A stretch of 45,402 nucleotides of DNA from positions 1-45,402 of the forward strand of contig JAHISX010000027.1 of assembly GCA_018817915.1 (NCBI GenBank), in the 5' to 3' direction. The position numbers were made by a program, and so were the translations under genes. The stretch is from Bacillota bacterium. GTDB taxonomy: Bacteria; Bacillota_I; Bacilli_A; Acholeplasmatales; Acholeplasmataceae. Of the stretch, positions 8,999-16,243 are shown one piece after another. A model generated the notes under the pieces. It had not been told where the DNA came from. It did not search any database and worked only from the letters and a program-made list of their open reading frames with translations. Numbering within the stretch: the first letter of the stretch is position 1; every line of letters begins with the position of its first letter.

Positions 8999-9763
8999 TT
9001 AAATAACCCCTAGTGGTATCAAAACAATTAAAAGTATTGCAACCAATCCCCAAACAATCATAAGAAACTTCTTTTGAGTCTTTGGCTTTGCATCATACAT
9101 TAAGAAAGCTGCTAAAAAGAATGGAATATAGGTTGTAATAAATACAGGTATAGCTCCCCACCAATTATAAGTCCAGATGAAAGCAGGTGTACCTGCTAAG
9201 AAAATCTCAAATAACCCAAAGAATGCGGCATTACCTATCGCAAACACAACGCGATTGTTCATACCTAATATCTTCATCTTAGGATCATCAGGAAGTAGTT
9301 TAGACATCACTAATCCCGCAACAGCAAACATCATTGATAATTCCCATGAAACACCAATCAACAAAATGAAAGATGTGCTTTGTGCGGACACAGTCCACAA
9401 AGCATATCCAGTTGTTGATCCAATGATTGCATTTCCAATCTCATATAACCAATGCACACCATATAATGATAATGCAGCAACAATTCCTTTATAGTTCTTG
9501 TTTTTTAATTCTGTCCCATAAATATAAATGATGACCGTTAAAATGAAAATGAAAGTCCAATCAAAGTTATTGGTTGACCTTACTGCAGCCACAGCAAGGT
9601 TCGCTGCCGTTTGATTGACATCGCTTCCCCAAAATATAAACTGTGTACTACCTTGCCCTAATAACGATAAAATGAACATAACAAGACTAATTCCTAAAAT
9701 CAAACCAGCGATTGGAATCGCCTTATTCAAATAACCTTTAAATCCAAGTGTTTTATTTTCCAT
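8999..9763 (-). CDS. Polytopic membrane protein of unknown function, 254 aa
   Basis: I do not recognise this protein. The start at 9763 (MENKTLGFKG) is preferred over an ATG six codons earlier because AGGGAG sits 6 nt before it. About seven hydrophobic helices are visible, rich in Trp and aromatic residues (LYGVHWLYEIGNAIIG, TYNWWGAIPVFITTYIPFF), with short loops and a lysine-rich stretch near residue 230 (DAKPKTQKK). It lies between an inositol-phosphatase-like gene and a GH127-like gene in one operon, so a role in uptake or handling of the sugar cleaved by the glycosidase is a reasonable but untested idea. Confidence 0.75.
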   Translation of the reverse strand: MENKTLGFKGYLNKAIPIAGLILGISLVMFILSLLGQGSTQFIFWGSDVNQTAANLAVAAVRSTNNFDWTFIFILTVIIYIYGTELKNKNYKGIVAALSLYGVHWLYEIGNAIIGSTTGYALWTVSAQSTSFILLIGVSWELSMMFAVAGLVMSKLLPDDPKMKILGMNNRVVFAIGNAAFFGLFEIFLAGTPAFIWTYNWWGAIPVFITTYIPFFLAAFLMYDAKPKTQKKFLMIVWGLVAILLIVLIPLGVI

Positions 9764-9795
9764 TGTTTTCTCCCTATTCATATTGTGATTCTTAC

Positions 9796-10560
9796 TTAAA
9801 GAATCTTTATAATTTTATCTTTAATCTGTTCATCACAAAAACAAAACATATGATGATCTCCCATCACATATGCTCTACCTTCTTGATTTAAAACAATGCC
9901 TCCTGCTTCTCTTACTAATAACAAGCCAGGAGCAATATCCCAAAAGTTTGTAACATCCGTATAGAGCACTATAAATGAGCCTTCAGCAACTGCTGTCATT
10001 TCATAACCTAAGGTACCTAACATTCTAATCTTAATGCTATTTTGATAAGCAAAATCAAGCATATCATAAAATAAGCTCTTATCTTTTTCTGTTTTATGGG
10101 AAATACCAACTAGGCTCATGAGCATATTGGGGTGATTGCTATTTGCCGTATAAATTCTTTTCCCATTTAAATAAGCGCCTTCACCCTTGATGGCATGAAA
10201 GACCTTACTTGCTCTTGGTACATAGATATATGATAGGACAACTTCACCTTTGTCATAAAATGCTATTTGATTCACAAATAAATCCAAATGATGAACATAA
10301 TTGCTTGTTCCATCAATGGGATCAATAATCCATGTTCTATCTTGAAGGTCTGTGAATTTATTGAATTCTTCGCTATGGAAGTGGTCATTAGGAAATGAAT
10401 TCTTAATCACTTTAATCAGTTCTGTTTCGATAAACAGATCTGATGATGTGACGATTTCATTTCTTTCTTTATATGATACTTCTTTTTGCTGTAATTCAGT
10501 CAATTTAAAAAGACTAGGTACTGTCTCTTGAAGCAACTTTAACTCTTTTAAATATTTCAT
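9796..10560 (-). CDS. Inositol monophosphatase family phosphatase
   Basis: This is a Mg-dependent sugar- or inositol-phosphate phosphatase of 254 residues, close to the usual family length. The start is set at 10560, where GGGAGG lies 6 nt upstream; an upstream in-frame ATG has no such site. Metal-binding residues are visible: Glu64/Glu65 (HSEEF), then Asp80, Asp83 and Thr85 in WIIDPIDGTSNY, and the C-terminal NFWDIAPG-REAGG motif. It is the first gene of a four-gene minus-strand operon driven by the promoter at 10629-10657. Substrates in the family include inositol phosphates, fructose-1,6-bisphosphate and PAP; the glycosidase two genes downstream favours a sugar phosphate. Confidence 0.9.
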   Translation of the reverse strand: MKYLKELKLLQETVPSLFKLTELQQKEVSYKERNEIVTSSDLFIETELIKVIKNSFPNDHFHSEEFNKFTDLQDRTWIIDPIDGTSNYVHHLDLFVNQIAFYDKGEVVLSYIYVPRASKVFHAIKGEGAYLNGKRIYTANSNHPNMLMSLVGISHKTEKDKSLFYDMLDFAYQNSIKIRMLGTLGYEMTAVAEGSFIVLYTDVTNFWDIAPGLLLVREAGGIVLNQEGRAYVMGDHHMFCFCDEQIKDKIIKIL

Positions 10561-10628
10561 TTTTGTCCTCCCAATTAGATGAGCCAATGAAACATGACTT
10601 TGATATAAAACCATCTGATGACCTCTTT

Positions 10629-10657
10629 ATTATAACATTATGATTTATTTATGCCAA
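10629..10657 (-). promoter_or_regulatory. Promoter of the phosphatase-glycosidase operon
   Basis: On the minus strand TTGGCA (10652-10657), a 17-bp spacer and TATAAT (10629-10634) lie about 70 bp upstream of the start at 10560. The next genes follow with gaps of 32, 15 and 21 bp, so one transcript probably covers all four. Confidence 0.75.
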
Positions 10658-10695
10658 TCCAAGTTTTTTTTAGATTGAGTATGATACTCCAGTCA

Positions 10696-10727
10696 ACAAA
10701 AAAAGAAACCATAGTTTCTTTTTTTGT
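10696..10727. terminator. Intrinsic terminator of the tandem-GNAT gene
   Basis: ACAAAAAAAGAAAC (10696-10709) and its exact complement (10714-10727) form a stem with a 4-nt loop, directly next to the stop at 10729. The A/T-rich arms give a U-tract on either strand. Confidence 0.75.
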
Positions 10728-10728
10728 C

Positions 10729-11577
10729 TTATTTCTTACCTATTTTCATTTTCTTATACAATGTATATTCTTGAAATCCTTTAGGGAAATCATCGATTGT
10801 CATCACAACTTTAAATCCATGTTTCTGGTAGAATCCCAAAGCTTGAAACTCAAAGGTTGTGACATAAACATTGACCACATCTCTTTTGACTGCTTCAGCT
10901 TCTATTAAGCCCATGAGCTTAGAGGCTATTCGATTGCCTCTATACTTTTTATCAACAAATAACATGTTGATAAACAAGTACTCGTATTGCACATGGCCAT
11001 AGATGCCACCAACAAACTTATCACGATCTAATACTACATATTGCAAATCAATCTTTTCAGTTGAAAAGTCTAAGCTCTCTCTAAACTTATGAATTTCTTT
11101 TTTCCATACTTTAGCATGAGACTTCATGGGTTCCTTAGATGATTTAGATTCATAATCATGATCTACATCAAGAATAACTAATTCTGTGTCCTTTAGGAAG
11201 ACATTATCATTACCACTAGGCATATCTTTGAGCTTTCCTTCAACGGTAAACCCTATTTCTTTAAAATCACTAACTCTTTGGTCTAAGACTGAATCAAATG
11301 AAATGCCAACAACGTTATCTCTATAATATTCTTTAATGTCATTAATGATTGCTTTTAAGACATCGATATTTTCATAATATAATCCATTGATGTCACACCA
11401 ATCAGCATAAAGCTTAGTGTGACATGCGCCTACGAGCACATCATCATCAAAAACATAAAAATCACGATAGTCTTTTTCTCTATATCCAGATTGGTTTCTA
11501 TTGTATAACTGCAACCCATCAATAATGTTTTGATTATATTCAAACTTTGTATCTGCTATATATTTAATATTAAGCAT
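10729..11577 (-). CDS. Protein with two GNAT acetyltransferase domains
   Basis: The 282-residue protein has two GNAT-like halves. The N-terminal half (about 1-130) keeps the fold pattern but lacks a clear acetyl-CoA loop and may be degenerate. The C-terminal half (about 145-282) has the active pattern: FVGGIYGHVQ, FINMLFVDKKYRGNRIASKLM with the RGNRIA pyrophosphate-binding loop, and LGFYQKHGFKVV. It is a cytoplasmic acetyltransferase of unknown acceptor. GAGGAG precedes the ATG. Its promoter lies inside an inverted repeat at 11594-11632, pointing to a dedicated repressor. It diverges from the XRE/DUF2975-like operon. Confidence 0.87.
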   Translation of the reverse strand: MLNIKYIADTKFEYNQNIIDGLQLYNRNQSGYREKDYRDFYVFDDDVLVGACHTKLYADWCDINGLYYENIDVLKAIINDIKEYYRDNVVGISFDSVLDQRVSDFKEIGFTVEGKLKDMPSGNDNVFLKDTELVILDVDHDYESKSSKEPMKSHAKVWKKEIHKFRESLDFSTEKIDLQYVVLDRDKFVGGIYGHVQYEYLFINMLFVDKKYRGNRIASKLMGLIEAEAVKRDVVNVYVTTFEFQALGFYQKHGFKVVMTIDDFPKGFQEYTLYKKMKIGKK

Positions 11578-11593
11578 GATTTAAAACTCCTCT

Positions 11594-11632
11594 ATTTTAC
11601 ATGCACAACCTATTTTAAATCAACTTGTGCAT
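11594..11632 (-). promoter_or_regulatory. Promoter with overlapping dyad, tandem-GNAT gene
   Basis: On the minus strand TTGATT (11618-11623), an 18-bp spacer and TAAAAT (11594-11599) form a promoter just upstream of the GAGGAG site. A perfect inverted repeat, ATGCACAA (11601-11608) and TTGTGCAT (11625-11632), brackets the -35 element and spacer, as expected for a repressor operator. Confidence 0.55.
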
Positions 11633-11741
11633 CTTATTATACCATAGTAAGCCCATTGATCTGGGTTTCCCCTCAATATCCATGTGCTTAACTCTCCAAT
11701 ATACTTCGTAAAAAAATGAAGAATAAAAATTAATTTTAAGA

Positions 11742-11789
11742 TTGACTTATTTTTGAATAATGCATATAATATTATTGATAAACGATAAT
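11742..11789 (+). promoter_or_regulatory. Promoter and candidate operator of the XRE/DUF2975-like operon
   Basis: TTGACT (11742-11747), a 17-bp spacer and TATAAT (11765-11770) form a strong promoter. Directly after it comes the dyad ATTATTG-ATAAA-CGATAAT (11771-11789, one mismatch in seven). The XRE protein of the operon could bind there and regulate itself. Confidence 0.65.
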
Positions 11790-11804
11790 TTTAGGGGGAT
11801 ATTC

Positions 11805-12590
11805 ATGATAAAATTCATAATTGCACTATCCATATCATCATTGACTCTTCTTTGTATTCTTGCGCTTGTACCCATCCAATTAGATGGAAATCTCATTTAC
11901 TTACAAGATGAGACAAATGATCAATATGTGACGGATCAGGGATTAAATTCTGATGATTTTTCTCATATCGAAAAATCATTAATTTTTAATGATGACCTTC
12001 AATATTTAGCAAAATCTACATCCGTTGACTTTATTGTTTCTTCTGTGAACCCTTACGTTTTTTCAAGGGATTGGTCTTTTACTGGTTCACTTGAATATGA
12101 TTCAACATCTATCATCATTCCAAACTCTTACCTATTTATTGACTCTGATGATTTCTATCATATCCTCATTACATTTGAATTTCCCTCAAGATATGCAAAC
12201 AATCATTTACTTAATCTATCTTATTCAGAGCATATCGAGTTTCAACTTGAACAATATGGTATGATTTTAAAATATAAAGATCGAGAGTTTATGACTTTAG
12301 AGTCTACGTCATCTCAAATAGCTCAAGATGGATTTTATGAGATTTATAACCCAGGATTTACCCAATACTTCAAAAATCCGACATGCAGAGGTTATTATTA
12401 CTTTAAATTAGTACCTATTGATACGTATGAAATCAGCGTCGTATCACTTACTGCAAATTTCTTTGAGAGACAAGAGCCTCAAACCGATATCATTCTACTT
12501 GGTTTCTCAGGGTTTAGACCAAACCCAAATCAAGTGATTTATATTCCGCAGACCATTGACCTATTCTATATCAAGGAGGATTTAATATGA
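11805..12590 (+). CDS. Membrane-anchored or secreted protein of unknown function, 261 aa
   Basis: I do not recognise the family. The start at 11805 is supported by AGGGGG 6 nt upstream and gives an N-terminus MIKFIIALSISSLTLLCILAL, an uncleaved anchor or signal peptide. The single Cys there is not followed by a convincing lipobox. The remaining ~235 residues are acidic and rich in Tyr, Phe and Ser, with many predicted beta strands (SLEYDSTSIIIPNSYLF, GYYYFKLVPIDTYEISVVSL), so a beta-sandwich outside the membrane is likely. Its stop overlaps the next start (ATGA at 12587-12590), which couples its translation to the DUF2975-like gene. First gene of a four-gene operon. Confidence 0.75.
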   Translation: MIKFIIALSISSLTLLCILALVPIQLDGNLIYLQDETNDQYVTDQGLNSDDFSHIEKSLIFNDDLQYLAKSTSVDFIVSSVNPYVFSRDWSFTGSLEYDSTSIIIPNSYLFIDSDDFYHILITFEFPSRYANNHLLNLSYSEHIEFQLEQYGMILKYKDREFMTLESTSSQIAQDGFYEIYNPGFTQYFKNPTCRGYYYFKLVPIDTYEISVVSLTANFFERQEPQTDIILLGFSGFRPNPNQVIYIPQTIDLFYIKEDLI

Positions 12591-13147
12591 TTCTATTTAC
12601 ATTTCTGATTATAGGATTTCTACTCTTTTTCGTTATCTTTAGTATGAAGCTTCTTAACATCGTTAAGCAACGAAACTTTGATCATACAATCGCATTCTTT
12701 AGAAAGTATTTATATGTTATCTTTTTCTCATTATTTATCTTCTATATTTTAATGGTTGTCTTGACTGGAATCTATTTAAGCACTTATGAATATATCTATG
12801 TCTTATTCTTTAAAACACTGATTCATCTTCTCTTCTTTATCGCAATCTTTAATCGAGCAAAACAAATTATTACCAACCTAGAAGTCAACCTTATCTTTGA
12901 AGAATCCAACGCTGACTTAACCTTTCAAATTGGATCTTACTTCATCTATATGGCAATCGTTGAAATCGTGAGTGGTTTCATCTTAAGCATTGTTAATTTC
13001 ATGATGAATACCACTTGGAAAGAATTCTATTTCCAAGTCAACACAACCATCACTTTATTCTTTGCTATTGGATTAATTTTACTTGTTGTTTCTTTCATCT
13101 TAAGAAAAGCGATTGAACTCTATAACGAGAACCAATTAACGATATGA
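12587..13147 (+). CDS. DUF2975-like membrane protein
   Basis: This 186-residue protein has four hydrophobic helices (about residues 2-22, 42-64, 70-90, 112-140 and a last one near 150-172, the third and fourth being less certain). Size, topology and its position directly before a small Cro/C1-type regulator match the DUF2975 family, whose members usually sit next to such a regulator in Bacillota; the function is not established. AAGGAGG precedes the ATG. The gene overlaps both neighbours by the four-base ATGA, so the three products are likely made together. It may sense a membrane signal and control the regulator, but that is inference. Confidence 0.72.
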   Translation: MILFTFLIIGFLLFFVIFSMKLLNIVKQRNFDHTIAFFRKYLYVIFFSLFIFYILMVVLTGIYLSTYEYIYVLFFKTLIHLLFFIAIFNRAKQIITNLEVNLIFEESNADLTFQIGSYFIYMAIVEIVSGFILSIVNFMMNTTWKEFYFQVNTTITLFFAIGLILLVVSFILRKAIELYNENQLTI

Positions 13148-13377
13148 TCTACATAGAATTAAAAGAAATCCTTAAGCAAAGGAACATGACTTCTAAAGAT
13201 TTAGTCCAAATCATTGGAATCACGGAATCAAATCTTTCCATTCTAAGAAGTGGAAAAGCGAAAGCCATTCGCTTTTCCACACTAGATGCGATTTGTAAAG
13301 CTTTAGCTTGTACACCTGGAGATATTCTTAAATTTAGTGAGGGGGACATTGAATATGACGATAATAACGCTTATTAG
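13144..13377 (+). CDS. XRE-family (Cro/C1-type) transcriptional regulator
   Basis: The 77-residue protein is almost entirely a helix-turn-helix domain: IYIELKEILKQRNMTSKDLV, then the recognition region IGITESNLSILRSGKAKA and the closing TLDAICKALACTPGDILKF. This is the short XRE type usually found next to DUF2975 proteins. Translation likely depends on coupling, since its ATG overlaps the preceding stop and only a weak GAGAA precedes it. The dyad after the operon promoter (11771-11789) is a plausible binding site for autoregulation. The last 20 codons overlap the ribosome site and start of the next gene. Confidence 0.9.
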   Translation: MIYIELKEILKQRNMTSKDLVQIIGITESNLSILRSGKAKAIRFSTLDAICKALACTPGDILKFSEGDIEYDDNNAY

Positions 13378-14347
13378 CATCATTTTCATCTTAATATTTT
13401 CCGCATCAATCATTTTTTTCGTAATCAAGAAACGACAAGTATATCTATTTGCTACAGTTACTATTTTTGTTATAGGTGGCATCTTTTTTGCAATTAATCT
13501 TGGTAACGTTTATCCTCAAGAATTCAATGGTGTCAATATGGATGATATTGAATCACTTGACTCAGTTGTAATTCAGTATGACGATGATATCCCATATCTT
13601 TATGACTCCATAGATAATCAACGGCTTGTCTTAACTGATTTTAGAGGTGATGTTAAACATCCAAATCAATATCCTGTCTATTTACGTGATTTAAATGAAA
13701 CATTCTATTTAATCATCTTTAGTTTTGATTCCAATCAATCCTATGATTCTGGATATTTTAGACAAAGTGATTATGAAAGATATTCTGACTGTGACTATTT
13801 AGCTTTATTAAATAAAGAAACAGGAGATATCCTTAGATTTCAAATTTATGAATCCATCGGATATAAAATTGATTTGTCGCTTGTTCAAGCAACAACCAAT
13901 TCTGTCTCTATTCCAATGGTTTCAATGCATGAAATTAACCTTTACTTCATCTTTACCTTATTTTTTGATCTCGATCATTTTGCAGCAACAGATCAAGTTG
14001 TATTTAATCATGAATTTATTACTGGAGCCTTTGATGATACATATATTGCTCAATATGCATTATCCAATAACAATCAAATGATATATAGATATGCTGATGG
14101 AACAGTTATGTATGGTTTCTATCAAGTTGCATTTTCAAATAATAGTTCTTACATATCTTATAATGATCGAAACGAAGTTTTTGAAGATGAACTTTATGTA
14201 TCTCAAGGCTATTTCACACTTCATGAAGGTATGATTTACTTTGTTAATAATGATCTTGAATTATGCTATCTATCCGAATCCAATCAAAAGATTTATGTAG
14301 CTGATATTTCGAATCTTGAACTTTGGTTAAATCAACTTCCAAACTAA
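13355..14347 (+). CDS. Membrane protein with two N-terminal helices and a large extracytoplasmic domain
   Basis: I do not recognise the family. GAGGGGG 9 nt before 13355 fixes the start, 23 bases inside the regulator gene. Residues 1-25 and 30-50 are hydrophobic helices separated by the basic loop IKKRQ; the remaining ~280 residues are acidic, Tyr-rich and beta-like (DFRGDVKHPNQYPVYL, EFITGAFDDTYIAQYAL), probably outside the membrane. The late part (MIYRYADGTVMYGFYQ) resembles a repeat-based beta-propeller loosely. With the first gene of this operon it makes two extracytoplasmic proteins flanking a membrane protein and a regulator, a layout that suggests a sensing unit. A terminator follows directly. 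Confidence 0.75.
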   Translation: MTIITLISIIFILIFSASIIFFVIKKRQVYLFATVTIFVIGGIFFAINLGNVYPQEFNGVNMDDIESLDSVVIQYDDDIPYLYDSIDNQRLVLTDFRGDVKHPNQYPVYLRDLNETFYLIIFSFDSNQSYDSGYFRQSDYERYSDCDYLALLNKETGDILRFQIYESIGYKIDLSLVQATTNSVSIPMVSMHEINLYFIFTLFFDLDHFAATDQVVFNHEFITGAFDDTYIAQYALSNNNQMIYRYADGTVMYGFYQVAFSNNSSYISYNDRNEVFEDELYVSQGYFTLHEGMIYFVNNDLELCYLSESNQKIYVADISNLELWLNQLPN

Positions 14348-14356
14348 AAAGGCAAT

Positions 14357-14385
14357 AAAAAAAGGATAAAATTATCCTTTTTTTT
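14357..14385. terminator. Bidirectional intrinsic terminator
   Basis: AAAAAAAGGATAA (14357-14369) and its complement (from 14372) make a 13-bp stem with a 2-nt centre and a run of eight T. It lies between the convergent genes ending at 14347 and 14384 and serves both. Confidence 0.85.
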
Positions 14386-15409
14386 ATGCTTCACTAAAAT
14401 TATGTTTTTCAATCAACTCATCTAAAAATTCAGTGACACTATGATGATTTCTTTTCATATTTCTATAGAGACAAGAACCTATTCTACCTACATGAATTAA
14501 ATCGATATCTACTGTAGCCAGAAGTGTCACTGTGATATCTCTTTTTAAATCAAATAAGACATAGCTTCTGTAATACCCTTGTCCACCAATATGCCAATAA
14601 AAACTACCACTATAAAATGCATTCCATGAATATGCTGAAAATATATTCTTTTTACTATTAATCTTGATATGCATTTTATGAGCTTTATACAATTCATCAC
14701 AATGATCTATTTGATATTTTAAAAAGATCATCATATCATCAACAGTAGAGAATAAACCTCCAGAAGCTAAAAATGGATTGTCTTCTTCCCAATACCATGA
14801 ATACTTCAAGTCTTTCGTTAGTGTCTCATTTCCATATTTGGTTTGCTTCATCCCTATCTCTTCACGAAGAAATGCTTCAATGACTTCCTTATATGGTTTG
14901 TTTTCTACTTTTTCAATCACCATAGCAATGACTGCATAATTATAATCAGAGTACCGATATTTCTTATATTTCAAAGCTCTTCTTCGATTTAAATCTTTAT
15001 CCAACCAATTTGTGTCTAGCTTTGAATAAATATTTTTCTTATTAAAACCTTTAAGGATTAAAACTTTAGTCGATTGGAAAAGCGGAATGAACGCATGATA
15101 ACCAGATGTATGTGTAGCGAGCTGGTTAATGGTCGGATATTTAATTTTAGGATTTAAATCTAAGTATTTATTGATGGAATGATTTAAATTGATCTTTCCT
15201 TGTTTTGACATTTTTACTAAATAAGTTGCAATGATGGTTTTACTCACAGATCCTAGACCATAAAGTTCAACTGGTTCATTCCCGTTTTTGCTTAAATGAT
15301 ACTTAAAAACATCTGTACCCTTGGTTATACCAATCGACATAGATGAATTTTTACTTCTGATAAAGTGACGTTCAAATAACCCTTGAATCTCCTCTATATT
15401 TTTATTCAT
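14384..15409 (-). CDS. Serine hydrolase of the beta-lactamase / penicillin-binding fold (class C-like)
   Basis: The 341-residue protein matches the Beta-lactamase family (PF00144 type). The catalytic SxxK is S54-V-S-K57 in GLGSVSKTI. The second motif reads YRYSDYNY, with YSD where YSN or YAN is usual. The third, HxG, is WHIGGQGYY near residue 275. THTSGY and ASGGLFSTVDDM are also typical. Family members include esterases, D-aminopeptidases and beta-lactam hydrolases, so antibiotic hydrolysis should not be assumed. No signal peptide is visible and the N-terminus is hydrophilic, which points to a cytoplasmic esterase-like role. GGGG precedes the ATG. Confidence 0.87.
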   Translation of the reverse strand: MNKNIEEIQGLFERHFIRSKNSSMSIGITKGTDVFKYHLSKNGNEPVELYGLGSVSKTIIATYLVKMSKQGKINLNHSINKYLDLNPKIKYPTINQLATHTSGYHAFIPLFQSTKVLILKGFNKKNIYSKLDTNWLDKDLNRRRALKYKKYRYSDYNYAVIAMVIEKVENKPYKEVIEAFLREEIGMKQTKYGNETLTKDLKYSWYWEEDNPFLASGGLFSTVDDMMIFLKYQIDHCDELYKAHKMHIKINSKKNIFSAYSWNAFYSGSFYWHIGGQGYYRSYVLFDLKRDITVTLLATVDIDLIHVGRIGSCLYRNMKRNHHSVTEFLDELIEKHNFSEA

Positions 15410-15532
15410 ACATTTTTCCCCATGTAATGATTTGCTTTATGATGATTATATCATATATTTCTTACCTTAACTTAATCTTCTCAAGCATTTAAAAAACAAT
15501 CATTTTAAAAGAAGACCAAAGCGTACATAAAA

Positions 15533-15554
15533 AAAGAAGCCAAGAGGCTTCTTT
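15533..15554 (-). terminator. Intrinsic terminator of the Hsp20 gene
   Basis: AAAGAAGCC (15533-15541) and GGCTTCTTT (15546-15554) pair around a 4-nt loop, directly after the Hsp20 stop codon. On the minus strand a T run follows. Confidence 0.8.
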
Positions 15555-15998
15555 CTACTTAATTTCAATTCTTCTTTTTGTTTCAACTTGCTGTGCTTTT
15601 GGTGCTTTGATAGTAAGTATACCATCTTGAAGTTTTGCTTCAATCTGATCAAAATCTAGATCACCTAGATATAGACTGCGATGCATTGAACATTGTCTGC
15701 GTTCACGATGAACATATTGTTTGTTTTCTTCATCTTTCTTTTCTTCTTTTTCAATACCAATGCTTAAGTAACCCTCATGAAATTCAAGATGTACTTCATC
15801 TTTTTTGACACCTGGCATGTCAGCTTCAACGATGTAAGCATCAGCTTCTTCTTTGACATCTACTTTAAAGGTGTCATGGCGAAGGCTTCTTACAGGAAAG
15901 AAGTCATCCGAGAAGAAATCATCAATCCAGTCAGCAAGTGGCTTTTGTTCATTTGAACTACGTATCACAGCGCGGTTGAATGGTGTTAGACCAAACAT
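15555..15998 (-). CDS. Small heat-shock protein, Hsp20 / alpha-crystallin family
   Basis: This 147-residue chaperone binds unfolding proteins. The alpha-crystallin domain spans about residues 45-140, with DTFKVDVKEEADAYIVEADMPG at its start (broken here: VEADMPGVKKDEVHL) and GILTIKAPK as the conserved end; the C-terminal IEI anchor motif RRIEIK follows. The start at 15998 has AAGGAGG upstream; a longer frame would begin inside the promoter. Regulation is clear: a TTGACA-N17-TAAAAT promoter (16054-16082) is followed by a CIRCE-like dyad (16018-16044), so HrcA repression and heat induction are expected. The gene is monocistronic. Confidence 0.95.
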   Translation of the reverse strand: MFGLTPFNRAVIRSSNEQKPLADWIDDFFSDDFFPVRSLRHDTFKVDVKEEADAYIVEADMPGVKKDEVHLEFHEGYLSIGIEKEEKKDEENKQYVHRERRQCSMHRSLYLGDLDFDQIEAKLQDGILTIKAPKAQQVETKRRIEIK

Positions 15999-16017
15999 AT
16001 TACGACCTCCTTTTTTA

Positions 16018-16044
16018 TTGGCACTCTTATACTTTAAGTGCCAT
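16018..16044 (-). promoter_or_regulatory. CIRCE-like operator (HrcA site)
   Basis: TTGGCACTC-N9-AAGTGCCAT resembles the CIRCE consensus TTAGCACTC-N9-GAGTGCTAA. The arms are GGCACT and AGTGCC and the spacing is exactly nine bases. It lies between the Hsp20 promoter and its ribosome site, the usual CIRCE position. Confidence 0.8.
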
Positions 16045-16053
16045 TTCAACTTT

Positions 16054-16082
16054 ATTTTATCACTACCTTTTTTTACTGTCAA
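16054..16082 (-). promoter_or_regulatory. Promoter of the Hsp20 gene
   Basis: On the minus strand TTGACA (16077-16082), a 17-bp spacer and TAAAAT (16054-16059). The predicted start of transcription falls at or just before the CIRCE-like dyad. Confidence 0.8.
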
Positions 16083-16168
16083 TATTTTTGCTTAAATTTC
16101 ATCAATTTTTATATTACTAGTAATATAGAATCAATATTCTCGTTTTTAAAGCCTTTAATCGATAGATC

Positions 16169-16216
16169 TAAACAAACATGACAAGTTCATGATAAAATAG
16201 TATCAAACGATACTAT
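16169..16216 (+). promoter_or_regulatory. Candidate promoter with inverted repeat, thioesterase gene
   Basis: TAAACA (16169-16174), an 18-bp spacer and TAAAAT (16193-16198) form a weak promoter. The perfect 8-bp inverted repeat ATAGTATC-AAAC-GATACTAT (16197-16216) overlaps the -10 element and the expected transcript start, so a repressor could act here. Confidence 0.45.
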
Positions 16217-16243
16217 GAAAGAAAATATGGAAAGGACTACACC

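Noticed and set aside
10651-10908. 85-codon plus-strand frame
   Set aside because: It runs through the GNAT terminator hairpin and antisense to the GNAT gene; its composition is that of a shadow frame.
14384-15409. Antibiotic-resistance beta-lactamase
   Set aside because: The SxxK fold is shared with esterases and peptidases, the second motif is altered to YSD, and there is no signal peptide, so resistance is not supported.
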